Shown in pieces: positions 47,701-56,790 of a DNA stretch of 64,000 nt. Numbering within the stretch: the stretch's first letter is position 1; the number at the start of each line of letters is the position of its first letter. This stretch comes from Litoditis marina. Its lineage: Eukaryota; Nematoda; Chromadorea; Rhabditida; Rhabditidae. Position numbers and translations under genes: made by a program. The notes under the pieces were generated by a model. It saw nothing but the letters and a program-made list of their open reading frames with translations, was not told the DNA's origin and did not search any database. Where the stretch lies: NCBI GenBank assembly GCA_964036275.1, contig OZ038433.1, forward strand, positions 14,340,457 through 14,404,456, written 5' to 3'.

Positions 47701-50700
47701 CAATCTCTTTATTTCACGTTTTACGGCAGAAAACATCTTGAATCTTTAATTGTAATGGTAGAGATGAATGGAGACAGTGTGACGTGAAATATAACTGAAT
47801 ATGAAATAGTTTCTGCTCACACGTTATCGAGATTCAATGGATATCACAGGAATCCCCCTATCAATCATTCGTTCTGGTCACTACGTACTAGGGTTGTTAA
47901 TCGAGTTGAAAATTTCGAGTTTTCGAGTTTCGAGTTTTTCCAGTTAAAACCGAGTTTTTCGAGTTTCGAGTTTATTGCGTTTCCGAAAAAAACGAGTTTT
48001 CGAGTTTTGAGTTGAACTCGAAAAACTCGAATTTCGAGTTTCGAGTTTGGTCACTCAGTTTCGGGATTTTATCGAGACAAAAAAATGAGAATTTTCTGAG
48101 AAATTCTGATTTTTTCACATGAATACGCGAGAATCGTGGAAAAGAAAGCATTTTATGTTTTAAATTGCGAATAAAATGCTGAAAAACGCTCATTCGTCTT
48201 CCATTCATGACTCGGAACGAAGCCAAACTCGAAACTCGAAAAACTCGATCTTTTCGAGTTTCCAAAATTTCGAGTTTTTCGAGTTTCGAGTTTTTCGAGT
48301 TCTGAAAATTGGCGAGTTTTTGAAATCGTGTTTCTTACGTTTTATAAAAAAACGAGTTTTTCGAGTTTCGAGTCGAACTCGAAACTCGAAATTTCGAGTT
48401 ATTTCGAGTTTTTTTCGAAATTCGAGTTTGGAATTAACAACCCTACTACGTATCAGACAAGTAATAAAATGTCTACTTTATAAATAGTTTCCCTCTAATT
48501 TTTGAGTTATCATATAACACAACATTTCAGGAAATCGCGAAAGATCTGACCACAAGCCACTACCACATGCAATACGGACAGTTCATCGCTCACGACATAG
48601 TCATTACTCCGGAATCAGTAGGTCAGTCGTAGGTCAAAAACATTTTATCCAATGAAGTTTTGGAAAATACAGTGAAAGTTTGATACCACAGAAGTCCAAA
48701 GAAAGATAACAACTCTGACGAGTGTGTTTCAATCTGGTGTGTTTCTAGCTTTGATCTGGATACATTTTAAAGCAAGTTCAGCCCTCTGAGTACGTATGCT
48801 AGAAGATCCCGACATCTTCATCCCATCCTGCGTCTCTCGCTCTGCCGTACTATTTCTCGTCTCTTACATCCCGCCGGGATGTAAGAGCAGAGAAATAGCG
48901 TATGTTTGAGGAGACGCAGGATGGGATGAAGGTGCTGGGATCTTCTAGCATACGTACTCTGGTGGGTTTGCCGTACTAACAACATCTTCAAATCGTTCAC
49001 TTCATAAACACACCGTTTGGAAACCATTCAGAGTAATAACGTCTACGTTTGTACCTTTTGTAACTGGTGAACAAAATGAATAATTAGTAAACAAAATAGA
49101 TTAAGTAAACAGAATAACTTATTCACAACATTCCTTTTCAGGTCCGAGTGGAGAAACGTTGGAGTGCGAGTCGTGCTCCTCCTCTGACGTCACAGATAAC
49201 TGTTCTCCCATCGAAGTTCCCGCGGACGACGAGTACTTCCCGCCAAACAGGTGAGAAACGATTCTGCGTGAAGAGAGACGATTATGTGGTCCAATCCCAA
49301 CGCTCCAGTCCTTTAAACTGCCATACATTTTTCAATTGGAGTTTAAAGGACCGTTGACACGGGATTGGTCCACATAATCGTCCGGCTTCAACAACGAGTT
49401 AACAGCACGTAACATTTATCAAAAGCTTCAGATGTTTAATAAATGGTTCAGTTAGAAGTGATGGAACGAGAAAGTTAAGAGACAGGGGTGGAGCAACAAA
49501 GTAAGAGAAGGAGCATGGTACATAGGGGAGAGGAAAAGAGAAACAACAAAAAAGAGACAGATAGAGAGACTGAGAGATCTTGGAACAAAGAGGGAGAGAA
49601 GGAAAGAAAGAAGAAGTATAATACTTTCTCTACTGATTCTCCACTTTCTAGTTGCATCCGTCTGACTCGCGCCCTCAACGGCCAAAAAGGTTTGGGACAA
49701 CGCCAACAACTGAACCAGAACACGCATTATCTCGATCTTTCGGCTCTCTACGGATCGGAGGTACTTTTTTGAGTAGAAATGTATTTGCTTCATCGTTAGT
49801 GAGCAAACATATCATTTATATAATGTTCTCATCAAAATAACCCCTACATACAACTAGAAGTGAAGCAGCTTTTGAACCCATTTTAGATTTCACTTGGTCA
49901 TATTGGATGGATGGTTCGAATATCAGATGTTAAGTGTGTTTTGCTGCTAATTGTTTTACTTCTTTGAGATTGTCTTGTTCGAATTTGACCTACTTCTGTT
50001 ACAGGAATGCGAAGCGGCCTCTGTGCGTACCTTCCAGGACGGGCAACTGAAAACATTTGATGCCGGACACCTTCTGCCACCTCAGGACAAAAACGTGAGT
50101 TGTAAAAATAGGAAAGTAATGTAATACGTGCATAAATGTCACTCAAACAGGTGAAACACGCCATGGTACTAACATGTTACGGTGTTTGCACAGTAGGACC
50201 GATTTCTGGAAGAAAAGGTTTTTATTTTATTTTGTTTCCATCCGAAAACAGAAAGAAATTGCACGTGGTGGAAATCTACTACACAGATCAAAAATCTATA
50301 TGAAAACAAGCTGAAACTCTTTCACGAGCGGGAATGATACAATTGATGAAATACAACTCAAATAGATGTTGAATAGTCTTTCTTCATGTATTCATTTATG
50401 TGATAACTTTATTCATATTTGAATTTGTTCTAGTTAACCTTTTTTTAATATAATTTCTCGTTTTTCAGGACAGCAACTGTCAGTCCACCTCCCCCAACTA
50501 CTGTTTCCTCTGCGGCGACGTGCGCAACTCCATCCAACCGGCCCTCCTGACCCTCCACAACGTCTACGTGAAGGAACATAACCGCATCGCGCGCGCATTC
50601 AAGAGCGCCAAACGAACTTGGAGTGATGAGAAAATATTCCAGGTCAGTATGTCCTTTTTCTCCTCTGTTCATTTTCTCAGAAAGAAAACCGAAAAAAAGC

Positions 50701-53700
50701 TCAAACTCGTCTTGAATTAGTATTAGAGGCAACATTGTTTAAATTGTATCTAGCACAATAACCTAATATAATGTTTTACAAATCCCCTGGTAGATGAGAT
50801 ATATAATCCATCAAATGGAAGAACCAGGTACAGTTAATTTGGATCTGAACAACTCATATTTATGACAAGAAGTCAATACAGTCTGTGTTGTGGGTCGTTT
50901 TCTCAAACACAGCTGGTTATCGGAAACCCGTCTACATCAGGAGGCGAATTTTGTATGTAACCGGGTTTTTTGGTGACCTAATCTGTTTGTGGTAACCCTT
51001 TTGTAGGTTATGTCACAGTTAACCGGTAGGTAACCTAAAACTATATTTCGGTTACCGTACAAACTTAAACGGTAAAAACATATATTGCGTTAGAAAACCA
51101 GGTAGAAAACCTAGTGAGGTAGCCTGCAAAATAGGTCACCGAGAACCGCCTGGGTTACCGAAAAACCCGGTTACATATAGAAGTCATCACAACCGAACCT
51201 AATCCAACTTCAAATTAAGTGCAACTTTTAAAAAGTATAATCGAAAAGAGAGGTCAGCTTCTCGGTTGTGTCCTGATGCCTAAGCCTTTATTCACTGTTT
51301 CGAACCGTTCCATTCGAAAACAGTGTCAACTCATAATTTATCAGGCGGTGTAGCAATCCCGTCAGTCTCATGAGAAATTCATACGAGTTTCTCATGAGAT
51401 ACCTCATGAGCAACCTACTCGCGATCTCTCAATGTTGTAGCATAGCAATCAATAAAGTCTCATGCGAAGCTCATGCAAATAGCTCGTGAGCTATCTCATG
51501 AGATTTTTGAGGGATTTCTACGCCACAAGGCAATAGGCGGGTCAGTTGTGTTACAGCCTTAACTAGGCAAGGTGCAGGGAAGAGAAACATAGACTGTCTC
51601 AGCCTGTCTGCGAGGTGTCCCTCCCCTCCTGTAGTTTTTTTTATTGATTCATATACATGCAAGCTTTCTAGTTCGTAAATCGACAAAAAATGGAGATAAT
51701 GTTAATGTGAAGTTATTAATCTGGAGGTTGTTCTAACTGCAGGAGACGAGACGCATAGTTATTGCCCAATACGTCCACCACGTGTATTCCGACTACCTGC
51801 CGAGAATCATTGGGGACGCCACCATGAAAGAGTTTGATCTATACCCACTTGCAACGGGTTACTATAGAGGTCGGTCGCTACAGTAAAACTGTCGATGATT
51901 TCAATGAGAAATTCGAACCGGTAGAACATAAATTCTCGTGTCGGGTGTTTCATTGCAACCATGTTAGAAAAAGCGACTAGTTCATGTGGCTGAACAGTGC
52001 GAATATATTCTTATTTTTGGTTCATAAAACATGAATTTCAACAGATTTTTGCTGAAACCGCCCCCCCCCCCACTTCTGGTTATTTTAGGTCGACAAGTCA
52101 ACTCTTAACTATACCTGTTCCCGTGTTGGCACCATTTTCAGAAAAGTACGTCGCTTGAGGTACAAACAACAACTTGAGCTGAATTACATCTAGTTAACAA
52201 ACCCTCTAACTTGGTACTTTGCTAGGTTCTCTTCAAACTCGACTACAATTTTTGCAGGCTATGACGAGACGGTTATTGGCTCTGCATCCATCGAGTTCTG
52301 TGTGGCTGCACTGAGATTCGGACATACTCAAATCCCGAAAGACATCAAAAGGCACGTTTCTTGATCTTCATAGATGATATGGAATCTCTGAAACAACAAA
52401 GTAGTACAAAGACAGAATTTTCATCTGATAACTGAGACGAAGCTCTCGAACCTTTCACGTCAATGGCTTCAACTAATCTAATGAATGTGGGAAAAGGTAC
52501 TGTTCAGTGAGTCGACCTATTTGTCAGGAATAGAGCAGAGCTATTGTATTCAGTGCATTAAGTGAAGTTCCAATTTATTATGTTCTCGTGGTTTCAGAGT
52601 AAAAAACAACAATCAGACCCTGGCCGCCCCAATCGATTTGGGAAGTCACATTTTCTACACGGAACCGGTGTACGACCAGGCTACTGGAGGCACCGAATCT
52701 ATTTTGGATGGTAAACATAATTCTCGAACATCTAAACAGGTGCCGAATAGCTACCAACAAAAAAAACTACGTAAACTAGTTAACTGTATCATAAAACGGA
52801 TGGGTAACCTACAAGTTTCGAAATGTTCGGAAACGAAGCGGTGAAAATTCATACATCGTCCAGAACAAACCATCCAACACGCATTGCCCTGATTCAGAAA
52901 TATGATTTGTAATGTATAGCTTAGGAGAACTTTACAAGCTTCTTGCAAAACGATCGCGCTAAACCCGTCATGTGTGCGAAAGGAGGTCATCTTAGCTTCC
53001 AGTGACAATACTAGGAGTACCACCGACTTTAAAGAAGAACGATTTTGTGGACCAATCCCAACGCTTCAGTCCTTCCAACTACAATACATTCTTCAGTTGC
53101 AGTTTAAAGGACCGTTGAAGTGGGATTAGTCCGTATAATCGTCCTGCTTCAAGGACAATATTAACGGATCTTGCAATTTCCAGGTCTGTGTCAGCACGCG
53201 GCCGAACAGGTCGACTTCAACTTCTCGTTCCCGATTCGCAATCAAATCTTCGAAATTCGTGAGCAGAAGGCGTCTGGTATTGACTTGATCGCCACCAACA
53301 TGATGCGAGGCCGAGAAGTCGGACTCTTTCCCTACAATCAATACAGGTGCGAACTGTCGAATATCGAAATTCCAACTCGAAACACGAGAACATCTTGAAC
53401 ACACAACAACTCCAAGCCATGCAACCGAAATGCAACCAGAGGTTGCATGTGTACGAAACCACTGTTGCTTTCAAGTGCAACCAAAATCACTTAATATAAA
53501 CAAAAAGGTAGGTTTGGTTCCATTTGAAAAGCAACCGATAGTTTTGTACACATGCAACCCGGTTGCATGTGTAAAGCCGCCCAACTGCAACGTTTAATAG
53601 GTTTAACCAAAAGTCTCGTTCCCGTTTTCAGTTACCAACGTAAGTATCAGAAATGGACAAACTCAGAACAATGAACCCAATTTTTTCATCTTGTTTCTGC

Positions 53701-56283
53701 TGTAATCAGAATCTTATATGGAAACAACCCTATTTGCAACTATCACTTACGTATATGTTAGGTTATTCATTTGCACAAAATATATTGTGTCACTAGGACG
53801 TTTTGGATGTTATAGTTATAGGAATGTGCCAGTAAAAGATGAACTCAGAAATCGTTTCGACCCTGATTCAAGACGACTTTTGGGTTGTTTTTCTCAGAGG
53901 GATGGGATCAGTTGAACCACTCGGAGAAAATGTAAACAGGACGAAATGACTTACTGAAAGGAAATTACTGAAAATTACTGAAAATGAAAGAAAAACTTAC
54001 ATGTTGTATTTGCAGAGAAGTTGCGGGTCGTCCCAAGGCGGCTACATTCGATGACCTCATTGCGGATATGGGAGTAGCTAATGTGGAGGCCCTGAAGAAG
54101 GTCTACGCTCACGTGGATGACATAGATCTCTATCCGGGAATGTTGCTAGAAACACCACTTCCGGGGGCCAAGGTGGGTAGAGTATGTACTTCGTAGTTCT
54201 TCGAACGAATACCAACGAGATCATACTATAATCATCGCAAAATAGAGCAACATACTACATACATCGTATGTGGACGAATCGTATGTATGTGTTCTTACAC
54301 AGCACAAAGTGAGAAATACAGTATACCCCGCCTTTCTTCCAAGCGACAACTATACCAGCCTCATTTCATGATGTATTCTCGTTGTAGCTGGGTCGTGTGG
54401 GAACATACATAATTGCGGAGACGTTCAGTGCCTTGAAGAAGGGAGATAGGTTCTACTACGAAAATCTGGTCATCGGAACCCGCGGACTGACGCCTGGTTC
54501 GTTTTTGAGCTACATATTTACACGTCGACGTCATTAGTGAAGAAAACATGCGTATTGATTCGGTTGCCATTTACGCCGGGGTCAGTCAATACACATGTTT
54601 TCCTCACTACTAAATTAAGCGTTGCGCTATAATCTGAGTTTCATGACAACTAGTTTTTTTTGGAGAACTGTTCATAGCTATATTCATTTCTACTGAGGCG
54701 CCTACCGTAAAATTACAAAACGTTCAGTGCATTTAAAACATGTAATTGTTATTGGAAGAATGGTTCATAGTTCACAACTTTTCAATTCGATTCTGATTTT
54801 CCATCACAGAGAGTAGCACTTTCCTGACGTAAAGCTAGTTCGCATTGAAAGATAGTCGTTGGAAAGTGCGAATGTTCACTGTAGGAGTAGGAGTTATGTG
54901 CACTAACACGGGGGGACGAAGCGCAATTCTAATCTAATGTGAAATAAAATTTCATCAATTCAGTATAGAAACTTTACTTCCATTCAACATTTTAATTAGA
55001 AGACAATTGTTTTAATTGTTTTTCATTCAAGTACTATGCAACCCGGTATCAATTCCGAAAATCAATTCAATTCCACTTTCAATTCTTTCTAGATTTTCAA
55101 AAACCACTCAATTCCAATTCTTTTCCACACACAAAAAGAATAGGAATTGCAATTCTTTTCAAAGATTATCTCAATTCTTTCAATTCCAATTTCAATTCTA
55201 ACAACCTTAGATACCACTCATACCACAGACATACCACAGTACGTTCTGATCATCTCAAATGATCGATGGCTGGCAGCCGCTGAGCTCATGCTTCATGAAT
55301 ATAATATTTTACACTTCGAATGAAAAATGAAAGTTTGTAATAGTCGTTAAGATGGCCAATTACACAAGGAACCCGGTATTTCGTTAACCCTCTAGTTAAC
55401 CATTAACCGTTAACCGGGTTAACCCTTTTGTTAACCCCTTTGTAACCATTTTTACAATGTATTTCAAGGACAATTTTGGATGGCTTAGTTGTTAACAGAA
55501 GTGTTAACCAGGTAACCCAATTGATGGTTACCCGATGGGGTTAACGAAATACCGGGTTAAATGATGAATTCGCCCGGTGAGATAAACAAAATGAACCAAC
55601 ATTTGACGTCGTTCGGATTCAGATGAGCTAACGGCCGTTCGAAACAGTCGTCTGGAGAAGGTGGCCTGTGATTCCTCGTCGGTCATGGAGATGATCAACG
55701 AGAACATTTTCGATCAGTGAGTTTCGCCGGAAATTCTGTGTGAACGTGTAGAACGTAGTATAGGCTTCAGTCAGAGAAGCGAATGTCGATTACAGGCCAA
55801 TTCTACAACTAACCGGGTTTTTAGGTAACCTAACCCTTTTTGGTAACCTATTTTTTAGGTTACTTAGTAGGTAACCTGAAAGTAACCTAAAACTGAAATT
55901 CGGTTCCCGTTCAAAGTAACGGAAAAAACCACATTTTTCGTTAGAAAAACAGGTAACCTGTTTTTCATTTTAGGTTACCAACCGGTTACCTACTGAGGTA
56001 ACCTGAAAAAAGGCTACCAAAAAAGGGTTAGGTTACCAAAAAACCCGGTTATATATAGAATTCACCTCGATTACATCTAGCTCCGGACCGCTGTGTTTGT
56101 AGCCCGGTTTCTACCGTTAGTTCGAACAGTAACCGGAAGTTTGTTCGAGGTCACGGTTACCTGTCAGGTAACCGCCAGACAACTTTTTCTATTTTCAGTG
56201 GCGGTCCCCGAATCCGTTGTGACTCCATGTCGCCAATTGACCTCCGACCTTTCCTCAACAATGGAATCAACCCTTATTTCTAA
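44716..56283 (+). CDS. Secreted heme peroxidase B with a LysM module inserted in the peroxidase domain
   Basis: Twenty-one exons give 763 residues: 44716-44753, 45128-45228, 45463-45551, 45833-45990, 46444-46553, 46928-47010, 47312-47381, 47559-47686, 48531-48621, 49142-49250, 49652-49760, 50005-50094, 50469-50642, 51743-51869, 52258-52351, 52598-52710, 53184-53346, 54016-54172, 54388-54496, 55623-55716 and 56199-56283. A signal peptide (MRAFLLLVSLASCLA) and propeptide precede RKKR (residues 107-110). Exons 7-8 (residues 194-259) encode a LysM-type module; without them the protein is 697 residues and aligns end to end with paralog A. The distal His280 is in MQYGQFIAHDI, Arg411 in GDVRNSI, the proximal His515 in LRFGHTQ, with ATNMMRGREVG downstream. 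The heme-ester positions are Ala and Ile. LysM binds N-acetylglucosamine polymers, so targeting the oxidase to chitin-like or peptidoglycan glycans is inferred. Intron 15 has a GC donor. Confidence 0.88.
47312..47686 (+). other. LysM-encoding exon pair inside peroxidase B
   Basis: Two exons (70 and 128 bases, together 198) enter and leave in phase 0. They encode a linker (IAATKAREQPGGS) and then a LysM pattern: CGRPITIKGGDTCFAIS, the GLTLDELLEFN helix, the LGVNCGNL turn and QIGAELCL. Three or four cysteines are placed as in eukaryotic secreted LysM domains. The preceding exon ends LVSNKLSAE and the following begins EIAKDLTTSHYHMQ. In other animal peroxidases, and in paralog A, these sequences are contiguous. 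The module could be constitutive, an alternatively spliced cassette, or a trapped exon pair. Its open frame, cysteines and four usable splice sites argue that it is maintained. Confidence 0.82.
47881..48452. mobile_element. TTCGAGTT-array element with terminal inverted repeats and 7-bp target duplication
   Basis: The ends TAGGGTTGTTAAT and ATTAACAACCCTA are exact complements, and CTACGTA flanks both sides, which is a target-site duplication. The interior is a dense array of CGAGTTTTTCGAGTTTCGAG and its complement. It has no coding capacity. It lies in intron 8, directly after the LysM exons. Open frames across it are artefacts. Confidence 0.8.
48789..48959. repeat. Near-perfect 170-bp palindrome in intron 9 of peroxidase B
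   Basis: The arms begin AGTACGTATGCTAGAAGATC and end with its complement. They contain CATCCTGCGTCTC and the centre is ACATCCCGCCGGGATGT. A decayed relative is near 26190-26290. It would form a long hairpin. Confidence 0.85.
49270..49390. repeat. Palindromic miniature element, copy 2 (peroxidase B intron 10)
   Basis: AGAGACGATTATGTGGTCC opens and GGTCCACATAATCGTCC closes, with GTCCTTTAAACTG and AGTTTAAAGGACCG inside. The same family as 11544-11667. Confidence 0.8.
50948..51186. repeat. GGTTACC-rich inverted-repeat element, copy 2 (peroxidase B intron 13)
   Basis: It starts AATTTTGTATGTAACCGGG and ends CCCGGTTACATATAGAAG, with GGTAACC units in both orientations inside. Confidence 0.78.
51343..51532. 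repeat. CTCATGAG-rich element, copy 4 (peroxidase B intron 13)
   Basis: It starts CAGGCGGTGTAGCAATCCCG and ends GGATTTCTACGCCAC. The interior has CTCATGAGATACCTCATGAG and related palindromes. Confidence 0.78.
53029..53155. repeat. Palindromic miniature element, copy 3 (peroxidase B intron 16)
   Basis: TTTAAAGAAGAACGATTTTG opens and TATAATCGTCCTGCTTCAA closes, with AATCCCAACGCTTCAGTCC inside. The same family as 11544-11667. Confidence 0.78.
53411..53580. repeat. GGTTGCATGTGTAC inverted-repeat element (peroxidase B intron 17)
   Basis: CAACCAGAGGTTGCATGTGTA near the left and TACACATGCAACCCGGTTG near the right are inverted, with GTGCAACC and GAAAAGCAACC between. Only one copy is seen in the window. 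Confidence 0.55.
55020..55208. repeat. CAATTCCAATT-rich simple repeat (peroxidase B intron 19)
   Basis: Many CAATTC, CAATTCC and TTCAATT words occur in one orientation, ending CTAACAACCTTAG. It is not coding. Confidence 0.6.
55369..55562. repeat. GGTTAACC-type inverted-repeat element (peroxidase B intron 19)
   Basis: The ends ACCCGGTATTTCGTTAACC and GGTTAACGAAATACCGGGT are exact complements, and the interior is filled with GTTAACC units. It is built like the GGTTACC family but on a different repeated hexamer. Confidence 0.8.
55800..56062. repeat. GGTTACC-rich inverted-repeat element, copy 3 (peroxidase B intron 20)
   Basis: It starts ATTCTACAACTAACCGGGTT and ends AACCCGGTTATATATAGAAT. The interior matches copy 1 (AGGTAACCTAACCC, AACAGGTAACCTG). 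A short related remnant with CAGGTAACCG lies just downstream at about 56100-56180. Confidence 0.8.
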
Positions 56284-56790
56284 TTAAAAAATCAATAATA
56301 ATTTTAAAACAAACTTTAATAACCAACGACTGGTATTTTGTGCTGTGTTTCTAATAACTGGTGGTTTAATAATATATCCATGTTATATTTTCCAAGTTTG
56401 TACAAAACTTTATTAGAAGAACGTCAATTTAAAATAACAACTCTATACAGAAATACTGTGGGGGAGACAACTCAAATGAACTAGCTCCCTATATTAAAAC
56501 CAAAGCCACAAAACAGAGTTCAGAAAAGTACGCAACACGTCTGGCGCCCAAACTAACAATGTTTATAAATAGGGTAAACAACATGAAGTGGAATCGTCCA
56601 CACTCAAACAAAACAAACGACTATTATACTGGGTTTTAGAAAAAAAGTTGAACAGAAACTTGAATCTTTCCAGTAAAACTATATAAAGTAAAGAAGAAGA
56701 GAACATCATGCTTAAAAGGAGCAAACTGATAAAATGGCAACCCAAATAGAAATAATCAATAACGAGGATCAATAAAATCAATACATACAC
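56284..56790. other. Overlapping 3' flanks of peroxidase B and the CHTOP-like gene
   Basis: Convergent 3' ends. A minus-strand AATAAA (56409-56414) would give the CHTOP-like mRNA a 3' UTR of about 380 bases. Only AATAAT-like signals follow the peroxidase B stop. No gene is seen. Confidence 0.45.

Noticed and set aside
48176..48487. 103-codon frame in peroxidase B intron 8
   Set aside because: It is the translation of the TTCGAGTTT array.
56093..56287. Alternative last-exon frame of peroxidase B ending TLISN
   Set aside because: The phase required by the preceding exon gives HGGPRIRCDSMSPIDLRPF, which matches the C terminus of paralog A.
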